From: Hyphomonas sp. UBA5111
Lineage (GTDB): Bacteria; Pseudomonadota; Alphaproteobacteria; Caulobacterales; Hyphomonadaceae
Direction: 5' to 3'
Assembly (NCBI GenBank): GCA_002414505.1
Contig: DHZF01000010.1
Location: 1-22,139, forward strand
DNA: 22,139 bases
Under the pieces are notes generated by a model. The model made no database searches. It had not been told where the DNA came from and saw only the letters and a program-made list of their open reading frames with translations. The translations under genes were made by a program, and so were the position numbers. Within the stretch, counting starts at the first letter, position 1; every line of letters starts with the position of its first letter. Below are positions 8,967 to 19,575 of this stretch, one piece after another.

Positions 8967-11030
8967 GTGATCCCTTTGACACGGCTTGCCGTAAGTGCCT
9001 GCCTCGGCCTGGCCACATCGCAACTCGCCCTCTTTGCTGCCGCGGACATGGCGCCGGAAACCACGCCGGGCGCCACCATCTTCACGAAGGATGATTTCAA
9101 TCAGTACGCCCCGCGAACGGCGCTGGAGATGGTCTCGCGCATTCCTGGCTTCTCGATTCAGGGTGACGATGACGGCTCACGCGGCTTCGGACAGGCGAGC
9201 GGAAATGTCCTCATCAATGGCCAGCGCGTGTCCGGCAAGTCGAATGGGGCGAGCGAGTCGCTGGACCGCATTTCCGCCTCGAGCGTTGTACGGCTCGAAC
9301 TGGTCGATGCGTCAGCCTTTGAAATTGCCGGCCTGTCCGGGCATGTCGTGAATGTGATCACCAATGGGGATGGGGCGGTCTCAGGCACATGGCGCTGGCG
9401 TGCCCGGTTCCGTGACAACCTCCCGCCATTCTATAACGGCCTCAATCTCACTTTATCCGGCGGGCAGGGGGATATCAGCTGGTCATTCGAGGCTGAGAGC
9501 AGTCCGGAGCGCGGCGCATCCAATGGTCCTGAATTTGTCACCGACGGCGTTGGCAATCTGATACAGCGCCGTGAGGAAGACTTCACCTATGCCGCCGAAT
9601 ATGTCTCCGTATCCGGATCGGTCGGCTGGACGCCAGCCTCGGGTGCTATCGGAAACCTCAATGCAAAAACGACACTGTTCCAACCGGACAGGAAGGAAAC
9701 AGCGACACTCTTCCCGGTTGACGGGCCAGAGGGGCGGCGGCTGTATGAGGGCGCCGAGGACGAGGTATTTGTGGAGATTGGCGGCGACTACGAATTTGGC
9801 CTTGGACCGGGCCGGTTAAAGGCAATCGGGCTGGTTCGTCGTGAAGACAGCCCAATCATTGACCGGGTGTTCGGTGGCAATGTTGATGGGACGGACATAT
9901 CCGAAAGCCTGTTCACGCGCGATATTGAAGAGGGTGAATATATTCTCCGGACGGAGTATGGCCTGGCATTTGAGAATGGAAGCGACTGGCAAGTCGCGCT
10001 TGAGGGCGCGTTCAACTATCTGGACCAGCAATCTTCTCTTGCCAGTTCTGAAGGTGGCAGTCCGCTGGAGCCGCAGACCCTGCCGAATGCGAATTCACGG
10101 GTTGAGGAACAGCGGGGAGAAGTCTCCGTGACGCATGGTCGTCGGCTTTCTACCACAGTGACCGGACAAGTTTCCCTGGGCGCTGAAATCTCGGAGCTTT
10201 CCCAGTCCGGCGACGCGTCCAATGTGCGGACCTTCACCCGCCCCAAGGGCTTTGCCAGCCTGTCCTGGCAGGTCGATCCGTCATTGAAGCTCGTCACACG
10301 TCTTGAGCGGGAAGTGGGGCAGCTGGACTTTTTCGATTTCGTCTCATCGGTCAATCTGAGTGCTGGCAACGGCGAAAATGGTAATCCCGACATCGTGCCG
10401 GAGCAGAGCTGGCGGCTGAGCGCCCAAGCCGAGAAGAATTATGGCGGCTGGGGCGCCGCGACGCTCGAAGTCTTCTATTCCGACATCGAAGATATCGTCG
10501 ATCGCGTGCCCATCGGCACGGGCGATGGTCCGGGCAATCTCGACTCGGCCTGGCGCCTTGGCGCGGAATGGGATGCAACGGTGAAATTCGACAAAATCGG
10601 TTTTGCCGGCGCGGAATTGTCCTTTGAAGGCGAGTATTACGAGTCGGATGTGACCGACCCGCTCACCGGGGAGGTGAGGCCGATCAATGACAGTTCGAAA
10701 TACTGGATGCTCACCGAAATGCGCCAGGATATTCCGAGAACGGATTGGGCCTGGGGTGTCGGGTTCGAGCGCTGGGAACGCAATCCGTATTATCGCCTGT
10801 CCGAGACAGGGCAGGAAGGGGCGCGCCCCGGATTTGGGTTCGCCTATATCGAGCACAAGGACATCTGGGGCATGACCGGACAGGCGACATTCGGGAACTT
10901 TGCCAACCAGAATGACACATTCCGCCGGCAATTGTACGACACCAATCGCCTCGGCAATGTCGTGCGGGTGGAAGACCGCTCCCGCGATTTCGGTCCGATC
11001 TTCACGATCCAGCTGGAAGGGACGTTCTAG
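8967..11030 (+). CDS. TonB-dependent receptor-type outer membrane protein
   Basis: Predicted outer membrane beta-barrel with an N-terminal plug; the substrate cannot be read from the sequence. The GTG start at 8967 has GGGGAGGA eight bases upstream. Of 687 residues, 1 to about 27 are a signal peptide (ending ...ALFAAADM). About 38-130 are a plug domain: FTKDDFNQYAPRTALEMVSRIPGFSI, then VLINGQRVSGKS and ISASSVVRLELVDA (motifs given in pieces). The remainder is aromatic-rich alternating barrel sequence ending in ...IQLEGTF with the C-terminal phenylalanine used for BAM insertion. I see no convincing TonB box, and the barrel is on the short side for this family. It is divergent from ddl and ends 11 bases from convergent murB. 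No transporter or regulator neighbour hints at a ligand. Confidence 0.85.
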   Translation: MIPLTRLAVSACLGLATSQLALFAAADMAPETTPGATIFTKDDFNQYAPRTALEMVSRIPGFSIQGDDDGSRGFGQASGNVLINGQRVSGKSNGASESLDRISASSVVRLELVDASAFEIAGLSGHVVNVITNGDGAVSGTWRWRARFRDNLPPFYNGLNLTLSGGQGDISWSFEAESSPERGASNGPEFVTDGVGNLIQRREEDFTYAAEYVSVSGSVGWTPASGAIGNLNAKTTLFQPDRKETATLFPVDGPEGRRLYEGAEDEVFVEIGGDYEFGLGPGRLKAIGLVRREDSPIIDRVFGGNVDGTDISESLFTRDIEEGEYILRTEYGLAFENGSDWQVALEGAFNYLDQQSSLASSEGGSPLEPQTLPNANSRVEEQRGEVSVTHGRRLSTTVTGQVSLGAEISELSQSGDASNVRTFTRPKGFASLSWQVDPSLKLVTRLEREVGQLDFFDFVSSVNLSAGNGENGNPDIVPEQSWRLSAQAEKNYGGWGAATLEVFYSDIEDIVDRVPIGTGDGPGNLDSAWRLGAEWDATVKFDKIGFAGAELSFEGEYYESDVTDPLTGEVRPINDSSKYWMLTEMRQDIPRTDWAWGVGFERWERNPYYRLSETGQEGARPGFGFAYIEHKDIWGMTGQATFGNFANQNDTFRRQLYDTNRLGNVVRVEDRSRDFGPIFTIQLEGTF

Positions 11031-11041
11031 GCGCGCCTCGG

Positions 11042-12013
11042 TCAGGGCAGGGGCTGCTGGATGCGTCCGATACGGCGCACTTCCCAGCGCAGCTCCACGC
11101 CTTGCGACTCCCGCACCTGCGCCCGGACCAGTTCGCCCAGCGCTTCGAGGTCGGCCGCCGTGGCGTCGCCGGTATTGATCAGGAAATTGCAGTGCTTTGG
11201 CGAAACTTGCGCGCCGCCAACCTTCAGGCCACGGCAGCCCGCCGCGTCAATCAGTTTCCATGCGGAGCGCTGGTCCGGCGTGCCGGGCGGGTCGGGGTTC
11301 GCAAACGTCGAGCCGGACGTCTTGTCCTTGATCGGCTGCGTCTCTGCGCGGCGGGCCTGCAGCGCCTCGATTTCCGCGAGAATGGTTTCAGGCGCGCCTG
11401 TGCCTGTGCCTTCAAGTAACAAACGCGTCACGATGAGGTCGTCCGGAAGGTCCGTATGCCGGTAGGAAAAATGTGCTTCCGGAAGCGCGCCTGGCCGGGC
11501 CGGTCCGCGATAGGCCACTTTGGTGCCATCCCGCCGATAACCGTGCAGGCTGACCAGCACGTCGCGCAATTCCCGCCCATAACACCCTGCATTGGTGCGG
11601 GTCGCGCCGCCAAGGGATCCGGGAATGCCGGACAGGAATTCGAGCCCGGTGATGCCGTTGCGGGCTGCGGCCTTGGCGACAGCTACATCCAGGGCACCTG
11701 GCCGGGCAGATAGCGTGATGCCGTCCTCTGCCTCGACTGCGCCCCAGTATTTTCCCATCAGGCGGATCACGACGCCTTCGATGCCACCATCGCGCACGAT
11801 CACATTCGAGCCAACGCCGAGCACGGTCACAGGAATGGCCGGATCGAGCGTCTTCAGGAAGCCGGCAAGGTCTGCTTCGTCTTCGGGCAGGAACAGCCAG
11901 TCGGCCGGCCCGCCCACCCGAAACCAGGTATAGGGCGCGAGGCTGGCATCCTTGAGCAGCTTGCCGCGAACAGGGGGAAGTGTCGTCATCATAGGGCCTA
12001 GGCGTTCGGGCAC
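11042..12013 (-). CDS. murB: UDP-N-acetylenolpyruvoylglucosamine reductase MurB
   Basis: FAD/NADPH enzyme making UDP-N-acetylmuramate, the second committed step of peptidoglycan synthesis. I chose the GTG at 12013, which has GGAGG five bases upstream and gives 323 residues. ATG codons at 12025 (one base after the creD stop) and 11992 are alternatives. FAD-binding motifs are [26 protein letters not shown] and [23 protein letters not shown]. Catalytic residues with this start are the serine in SGSTFANP (about 235) and the glutamate in GVELRWEVR (about 307). FSYRHTD supplies the substrate arginine (about 185). It is 13 bases downstream of creD and probably co-transcribed with it. murC, its usual upstream partner, is absent, and ddl is cut off by the receptor gene. 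Confidence 0.95.
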   Translation of the reverse strand: MPERLGPMMTTLPPVRGKLLKDASLAPYTWFRVGGPADWLFLPEDEADLAGFLKTLDPAIPVTVLGVGSNVIVRDGGIEGVVIRLMGKYWGAVEAEDGITLSARPGALDVAVAKAAARNGITGLEFLSGIPGSLGGATRTNAGCYGRELRDVLVSLHGYRRDGTKVAYRGPARPGALPEAHFSYRHTDLPDDLIVTRLLLEGTGTGAPETILAEIEALQARRAETQPIKDKTSGSTFANPDPPGTPDQRSAWKLIDAAGCRGLKVGGAQVSPKHCNFLINTGDATAADLEALGELVRAQVRESQGVELRWEVRRIGRIQQPLP

Positions 12014-12026
12014 TTCCCCCTCCATG

Positions 12027-13418
12027 TCAAGCAGCGGGCGCGGAGGTCCGCTCGCCGTACCAGTCAATGTTGCGGGTCATGTACATGGTCAGCGCAATGG
12101 CCGCGAAGCTTGCCAATGCACCGGCCAGCAGGGCATGGCTCTCGGCCCGCATCAGCACATAGATCAGCGTGTAGATGCCGGACAGGATCGCCAGCGCGCG
12201 CAGGCCATACAGCCGTGAGCGGAACACGCTGGCCGCATAGGCGGCGGTCAGCAGCACGGTCATGCTTGCGGCGATCAGGAAGGCTCCGTCAAAGCCGATG
12301 CGCTCCGACATGGCGAGCAGCAGGATGTAGAAGATCGTCTGTGCCAGACCGACCAGGACATATTGCGCGGGGTGGGCCCGCGCGGCGCTGGTCACCTCGA
12401 ACAGGAAGTAGGCGAGGAAGACGAAGCCGACAAACATGACGGCATATTTCAACGCGCGTTCGACGCTCTGATAGGGATTGCCTTCCTTCATGAACCGCAC
12501 GGCCATGTCGCGGCGGTTCCATTCGGTCAGTTCGCCAAGGTCGAGATTGGCCCCGGCGCCGGCAATGCCGCGTGCCAGATAGGGCACTCGCCAATGCGCC
12601 TCGAAGCCTTCCGCCTGGCCGTCGCCCGCCGTATGGCGCTCTGGCAATACGCCGCCCTGGAAGCTGGGATCGTTCCAATTGCTGGCAAGGGTGACCCGCG
12701 TATCCTTTGCAAACGGCGCAATGGACAGGCGTTCTGCCCCGGACAGACGCATGCTGGAGGTCAGCACGATGGGCGACGTGGCGGTTTCGAGACCGGCAAT
12801 ATGCCCGCCGGCAAGAGTGACGCCGGAGGTCGGCACAGGTTGGTAATTGCCTGTGTTGGCGGCGAAATAGGGTGTGGGCTCGATCGCTACGTCCGTGCCA
12901 TTTGATGTGACGGTGATCGCATCCCGAATGCCGCGCGTGTCCGACACGCCGAGATATATACGGGCATCCGACCAGATGGGCGTGGCGTCCTGGGGCAGGG
13001 CCGCGCGCAAGGCTGCCGGGTCGAATACGGCGTCCATGTTTATGGTGGCATCGAAGACAGGGATGGCATGAATGCCGCGGGTGCGCATCTGAACGTCCAC
13101 ATCGGCCGAGGCGGTTCCGGTGTCGGCATAGGCGACGACATAGCCGTAAACCAGATCATCCTGCCTTGGGCCAAGGGCGCGTGAATAGGGGACGGACAAG
13201 ACCGGTCCGAGCACGGATTGCGGGCCTCCGACCATTTCACTGACGTCGGCCAGGGCGCGATCCGCGCCCATGCGGCGGTCCTGCACGACGGAATGAATGA
13301 ACAGGGCGGGAATGGCCATCAGAAGAGCAAGTCCGCAGACGAGCAGCAATTTCAGGCCGACGGACCGTTGCGGCACGAGGCTCGCGAACGGCGATTGAGG
13401 TTGAGACGTATCGGTCAT
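12027..13418 (-). CDS. creD: CreD-family inner membrane protein
   Basis: Polytopic inner membrane protein of the CreD family, tied to cell-envelope integrity and, in gamma-proteobacteria, to the CreBC two-component system and beta-lactam response. The molecular function is not settled. The ATG at 13418 gives 463 residues, near E. coli CreD (about 450); a longer frame starts at 13451. It has one N-terminal helix (about 22-43, [18 protein letters not shown]) and a large periplasmic domain with the family signature [12 protein letters not shown] and [13 protein letters not shown]. At the C-terminus are about five closely spaced helices beginning [18 protein letters not shown]. No creB/creC genes are present. 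It sits directly upstream of murB, so the pair may be expressed together, a suggestive link to wall synthesis. Its ribosome site lies within a small hairpin (13420-13434). Confidence 0.9.
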   Translation of the reverse strand: MTDTSQPQSPFASLVPQRSVGLKLLLVCGLALLMAIPALFIHSVVQDRRMGADRALADVSEMVGGPQSVLGPVLSVPYSRALGPRQDDLVYGYVVAYADTGTASADVDVQMRTRGIHAIPVFDATINMDAVFDPAALRAALPQDATPIWSDARIYLGVSDTRGIRDAITVTSNGTDVAIEPTPYFAANTGNYQPVPTSGVTLAGGHIAGLETATSPIVLTSSMRLSGAERLSIAPFAKDTRVTLASNWNDPSFQGGVLPERHTAGDGQAEGFEAHWRVPYLARGIAGAGANLDLGELTEWNRRDMAVRFMKEGNPYQSVERALKYAVMFVGFVFLAYFLFEVTSAARAHPAQYVLVGLAQTIFYILLLAMSERIGFDGAFLIAASMTVLLTAAYAASVFRSRLYGLRALAILSGIYTLIYVLMRAESHALLAGALASFAAIALTMYMTRNIDWYGERTSAPAA

Positions 13419-13419
13419 G

Positions 13420-13434
13420 TTTGGGATCCCCAAA
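13420..13434 (-). promoter_or_regulatory. Small hairpin over the creD ribosome-binding site
   Basis: Bases 13420-13425 (TTTGGG) and 13429-13434 (CCCAAA) form a perfect 6-base stem with a 3-base loop, ending two bases before the creD ATG. In the creD mRNA the stem and loop contain GGGGA, the only Shine-Dalgarno candidate. It could limit creD translation. That is inference from position; a stem this short may be weak. Confidence 0.35.
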
Positions 13435-13534
13435 AAAATGATTGGAGACACGGTTTATGACCCGGTGCGCGCGGCAGCGGTGGGGCGCAGCCGGGGCCGG
13501 CCCAAGGTTACATTGCGGTCATCTTGTGACGTGG

Positions 13535-13759
13535 TTACCGGTTCGGGGAGTTGTCCTGATCCAGCTCATCGGAGATTTCATCCGCAGCCTCGGAGACTTC
13601 ATTGGCAAATTCGGAGGTTTCCTCCGGCAGGTCTTCAAGGGTGGCGTCCATCCGGGCGCCAGCGCCTTCGAAGGAGCCTTCCTGCAGATAGTACCAGCCC
13701 AGCGTGATCACGAAGACAACGCAGATAAAGGCGAGAATAGCGGTGAGCGTGCGGCCCAT
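13535..13759 (-). CDS. Small single-span membrane protein with acidic tail
   Basis: I do not recognise this 74-residue protein and assign no function. It has a hydrophobic helix at about 5-25 (LTAILAFICVVFVITLGWYY). After it comes a strongly acidic polar tail (about 40-69) in which SEFANEVSEAADEISDELD could form an amphipathic helix. Only one lysine/arginine is near the start, so topology is uncertain. The gene is credible because AAGGAG lies seven bases before the ATG at 13759 and because it sits 68 bases after secA and 116 before creD, all on one strand. It may be a small accessory of the envelope or Sec region, but nothing shows this directly. Confidence 0.75.
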   Translation of the reverse strand: MGRTLTAILAFICVVFVITLGWYYLQEGSFEGAGARMDATLEDLPEETSEFANEVSEAADEISDELDQDNSPNR

Positions 13760-13827
13760 GATGAGTCTCCTTGAGAGTATTCATCAGGGTGAACGCGGCG
13801 TTTACCGTCGGGTTCCGATTTCGTGGG

Positions 13828-16584
<2,757 letters not shown>

Positions 16585-16651
16585 ATCAGGTAGCACCAAT
16601 TGATCTGGGGCGACAAAACTCTAATCCTGACAGCGGAACCGGCAGAATAAT

Positions 16652-16667
16652 TGTGGGTTCTCCCACA
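16652..16667. promoter_or_regulatory. Inverted repeat in the secA / PPIase divergent region
   Basis: TGTGGG-TTCT-CCCACA is a perfect 6-base inverted repeat near the middle of the 186-base divergent gap (16585-16770). It lies 67 bases before secA and 103 before the PPIase start. It may be an operator shared by both promoters or a stem in one leader. No T-run follows on either strand. I could not assign convincing -35/-10 pairs in this gap. Confidence 0.4.
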
Positions 16668-16770
16668 GCACGTGCGCTGGCTGAAACCCCTCGACCAGCG
16701 TTCGGGTCAGACTTAAGAACGCCGCATTGGGGTGTCAATGCAGAGCCCTCAGCCTAAAGGAGACTTTACC

Positions 16771-17721
16771 GTGCTGCTTCTGAAGCCCTTTTCCCGCGCT
16801 TTGCCTGCACTGCTCGCCGCTTCCACCCTGTTACTGGTCCCCGCCTGTAACCGCCCGGTCGAAGAAGAACCCGTCATTCAGGTCGAGGCCGCCGCCGCAG
16901 TGACCGTCAATGGCGACCCGATCTATGTCAGCGAAGTCGAGCTCGAAGCCGTCGCGCGCGGTCTGATTTCGCCCGGCGACACGTTCGGCCCCGGCGATGA
17001 GAACTACGACCTCGTCCTGGACCAGCTTATCGACCAGAAATTGATGGCGCAGGAAGCGCTGAACCGCCGGCTCGACAAGGGCGCGGCCGCCGAGCGCCGG
17101 CTGGAAGTCGCCCGCGAGCGCATTCTCGGCAATCTGCTGGTCGAAAGCCTGGTCGCCTCCGAGGTCAATGAGGACAGCATCGAGGCCATGTACAAGGAAC
17201 AGGTCGCCCTGCAGCAGGAAGATGATGAAGTCGCGATCGCGCATATCCTCGTGGAAACCGAGGAACAGGCCCGCGACCTTCACCAGCAGATCCAGGACGG
17301 CGCCACGTTCGAGAGCCTCGTTGTCTCCAACTCCCTCGATACGACGACGCGCATGGAGAATGGCGATCTCGGCTATGTCGCGCCGAACAATATGGCTGAC
17401 CCGTTCCCGGTCGTGATTGCCAATACCGGGGTGGGGGAGGTGTCCGACCCCTTCCTGTCGGCCGATGGCTGGCACCTCCTGAAGGTGAAGGACCGCCGGA
17501 CCAGCCCGCCAAAGACCCGCGCCGAGATGCGGCCCGAGATCGTGACGTTCCTGACGCTCAACCAGGTCAGCAAGATCCTGCGGCGCCTGCGCACCGAAGC
17601 GCAGATCGAAAAGGGCCAGAAAACGACGAATATTGTTCCGGATTCTGCACTTTCGCTTGAAAGCGAGGGCGATCTCCTCAAAGAGCAGCCCGCATCTGAT
17701 GAACAAGGACGTGAACTTTGA
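16771..17721 (+). CDS. Parvulin-type peptidyl-prolyl isomerase lipoprotein
   Basis: Predicted PpiC/SurA-like foldase that isomerises proline bonds in exported proteins. The GTG at 16771 is chosen because AAAGGAG lies eight bases upstream and the product then starts directly with a signal peptide; an earlier GTG at 16732 and ATG at 16738 lack this. Of 316 residues, 1-26 end in a lipobox (VPAC, cysteine 26), so it is a lipoprotein. About 40-140 are a SurA_N-like helical chaperone region beginning VTVNGDPIYVSEVE. About 155-245 are a rotamase domain (AIAHILVETEEQA, GDLGYV, VSDPFLSADGWHLLKV). The tail is helical and polar. Its stop overlaps the argJ start by four bases. The position opposite secA suits a protein acting on freshly translocated chains. 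Confidence 0.9.
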   Translation: MLLLKPFSRALPALLAASTLLLVPACNRPVEEEPVIQVEAAAAVTVNGDPIYVSEVELEAVARGLISPGDTFGPGDENYDLVLDQLIDQKLMAQEALNRRLDKGAAAERRLEVARERILGNLLVESLVASEVNEDSIEAMYKEQVALQQEDDEVAIAHILVETEEQARDLHQQIQDGATFESLVVSNSLDTTTRMENGDLGYVAPNNMADPFPVVIANTGVGEVSDPFLSADGWHLLKVKDRRTSPPKTRAEMRPEIVTFLTLNQVSKILRRLRTEAQIEKGQKTTNIVPDSALSLESEGDLLKEQPASDEQGREL

Positions 17722-18968
17722 AATTGACCCCTTCTCCCTTCGCCCCGGCTCGCTTTCCAGACCTGCCGGTCGTCAAGGGCGTGCGCGCGGCAACCGGCTC
17801 GCGCGGTTTCTATGCCGCGCGCGGCCTGACGCGGGATGACGTGTTCCTGTTCGCCTTCGACGAGGGCACGCATTGCGCAGGCGTCTACACGGTCTCCCGG
17901 ACCGCCTCGGCCGATGTGCTCTGGTGCCGCGAAGCCCTGGAGGCCGGGGGCGGCACGGCGCGGGCCCTGATCGCGAATTCCGGAAATTCCAATGCCTTTA
18001 CCGGGCCCAAGGGCGTGTTGAAGAATGAGGCGACCCTGAAAGCGCTGACCGAAACGCTGGGCGTGGACAAGGCAACCTGCTTCCTCGCCGCGACGGGCGT
18101 GATCGGCGAGCCCTTGCCTGATCCGAACTATGTCGGCGCCTTCGTGCCGGACCTTGCCGGCAAGCTCTCCGAGCCGGATTGGGAAGCGGCCGCGCGCGCC
18201 TTCATGACCACCGACACCTTCCCGAAGGGTGCGGGGTTCGGAATCGAAATAGACGGAACTGAAGTGAATTTCGCCGGCATCGCCAAGGGATCCGGCATGA
18301 TCGCCCCGAACATGGCGACCATGCTGTCCTATGTGTTCACCGATGCGGCGATCGCGCCGGACCTGCTTCAGGACCTGCTGGAAGACATCGTGGACGAGAC
18401 GTTCAACAGCATCACGGTCGATGGCGATACGTCCACGTCCGACACGCTGATGGTGTTCGCAACCGGGGCGAGCGGCATGGTGCCAATCACATCGGCAGAC
18501 GATCCGCGCTTTGATGCGTTCGCGACGGCGCTGCACACGCTCTGCCTCGACCTGGCGCATCTCATCGTCAAGGATGGGGAAGGGGCCAGCAAGTTCGTGA
18601 CGGTCACCGTGAAGGGCGCCGTCTCGCGGCTCTCTGCCAAGATCATGGCCTGCGAGATCGCCAATTCGCCTCTCATCAAGACCGCAATGGCGGCCGGGGA
18701 TGCGAATTGGGGCCGGGTCGTCATGGCCGTCGGCAAGTCGCTGGAGCCAATCCAGATGGATGAACTCTCGATCTGGTTCGATGATGTGCTCGTGGCCAAG
18801 AATGGGGCGCGGGCCCCGGATTATTCCGAGGCGGCGGCCGGCGCCGTGTTCGCCCAGCCGGAATTCACGATTTGCGTCGATGCCGGGGTAGGCGATCAGT
18901 CCCACACCGTCTGGACCTGTGATCTCACGCACGGCTATGTCGACATCAACGGAGCCTATCGTACATGA
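17718..18968 (+). CDS. argJ: Bifunctional ornithine acetyltransferase / N-acetylglutamate synthase ArgJ
   Basis: Transfers acetyl from N-acetylornithine to glutamate, and may also make N-acetylglutamate from acetyl-CoA, in cyclic arginine synthesis. The start is a TTG at 17718 overlapping the previous stop as TTGA, with AAGGA eight bases upstream; the product then opens MKLTPSPFAPARFPDLP, normal for the family. The 416-residue precursor should cleave itself before Thr201 in APNMATMLSY, giving alpha (1-200) and beta (201-416) chains. SGNSNAFTG and AKGSGMIAPN mark the active site region. The C-terminal THGYVDINGAYRT is complete. It is tightly packed between the PPIase and mutT genes, each with four-base overlaps, which implies one transcript with unrelated functions. 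Confidence 0.97.
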   Translation: MKLTPSPFAPARFPDLPVVKGVRAATGSRGFYAARGLTRDDVFLFAFDEGTHCAGVYTVSRTASADVLWCREALEAGGGTARALIANSGNSNAFTGPKGVLKNEATLKALTETLGVDKATCFLAATGVIGEPLPDPNYVGAFVPDLAGKLSEPDWEAAARAFMTTDTFPKGAGFGIEIDGTEVNFAGIAKGSGMIAPNMATMLSYVFTDAAIAPDLLQDLLEDIVDETFNSITVDGDTSTSDTLMVFATGASGMVPITSADDPRFDAFATALHTLCLDLAHLIVKDGEGASKFVTVTVKGAVSRLSAKIMACEIANSPLIKTAMAAGDANWGRVVMAVGKSLEPIQMDELSIWFDDVLVAKNGARAPDYSEAAAGAVFAQPEFTICVDAGVGDQSHTVWTCDLTHGYVDINGAYRT

Positions 18969-19366
18969 CAGGCCAGGTGATACTGGTGGTTGCGGCAGCC
19001 CTCTACGATGCGGAAGGTCGTATCCTCTTGGCCCAACGCCCTGCCGGAAAGCCGATGGCAGGCCTCTGGGAGTTTCCAGGCGGTAAGATTGAGAACGGTG
19101 AGACGCCGGAGCGGGCCCTGGTGCGGGAACTACACGAAGAGCTCTCGATCATGGTGGATGAGACCTCACTGAAACCGATCACTTTTGCCAGTCATGCTTA
19201 TCCGGATTTTCACCTTTTAATGCCACTTTTCTCAACGGAGAGTTGGGAAGGCGAGCTTGCGCCCAGGGAAGGACAGACCCTGGCCTGGGTCAGATCATCG
19301 GACCTTCATCTCTATCCGGCGCCTGCGGCAGACATTCCCTTGTTTGACGTGCTCTCGGGTAAATAG
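18965..19366 (+). CDS. mutT: MutT-family Nudix hydrolase
   Basis: Nudix hydrolase, most like MutT, which removes 8-oxo-dGTP from the nucleotide pool. The 133-residue length is normal. The Nudix box spans residues 40-62: G40-x5-E46-x7-R54-E55-L56-x-E58-E59-x-S61-I62. The metal-binding RELHEE core is intact, but the usual glycine before the last hydrophobic residue is serine 61. The strand before the box (LLAQRPAGKPMAGLWEFPGG) and the following FASHAYPDFHLLMPLF match MutT rather than generic Nudix proteins. The ATG overlaps the argJ stop by four bases (ATGA), with GGAG about ten bases upstream. Substrate is inferred from similarity. Confidence 0.88.
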   Translation: MTGQVILVVAAALYDAEGRILLAQRPAGKPMAGLWEFPGGKIENGETPERALVRELHEELSIMVDETSLKPITFASHAYPDFHLLMPLFSTESWEGELAPREGQTLAWVRSSDLHLYPAPAADIPLFDVLSGK

Positions 19367-19383
19367 ACACACTCGGAGCGAAC

Positions 19384-19557
19384 ATGATGGCCTCGAACAT
19401 GATTTTCAGCCGCTTTCTGCGGGACGATGCAGGTGCAACAGCCGTGGAATACGGGCTTCTGGTGGGTCTGATTGCGGTCGCCATCATGGGCGGTCTCGTA
19501 GCTGTCGCCACATCCATCAACACAACGTTCTCGACCGTCGAGACGGAGATGTCCTGA
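19384..19557 (+). CDS. Orphan Flp/Fap-type (class III) pilin precursor
   Basis: A 57-residue type IVb pilin of the Flp family, normally exported and polymerised by the Tad/Cpa machinery into adhesive pili. The short leader has the prepilin peptidase site G17|ATAVEYGLL, with glutamate at +5 of the mature chain (residue 22). The single hydrophobic helix LLVGLIAVAIMGGLVAVA follows, then a short polar end. GGAG lies five bases before the ATG at 19384; the next ATG (19387) is equally possible. It begins 17 bases after mutT and is probably read from the same transcript. No cpa/tad gene, prepilin peptidase or second pilin lies in the window, so it must rely on machinery encoded elsewhere or be a remnant copy. 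Confidence 0.85.
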   Translation: MMASNMIFSRFLRDDAGATAVEYGLLVGLIAVAIMGGLVAVATSINTTFSTVETEMS

Positions 19558-19575
19558 GGGCCGATTGGGCTCAAT

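Noticed and set aside
16600..16625. TTGATC...TCTAAT as a promoter for the PPIase gene.
   Set aside because: The spacer is 14 bases, too short for a normal promoter.
17373..18932. A 519-codon minus-strand frame across the PPIase gene and argJ.
   Set aside because: It spans two real genes on the other strand and has the Arg/Gly/His-rich composition of antisense frames.
19558..19575. Possible terminator between the pilin gene and the convergent methyltransferase.
   Set aside because: The 18-base gap gives no stable stem of more than four bases and no T-run, so I could not support it.
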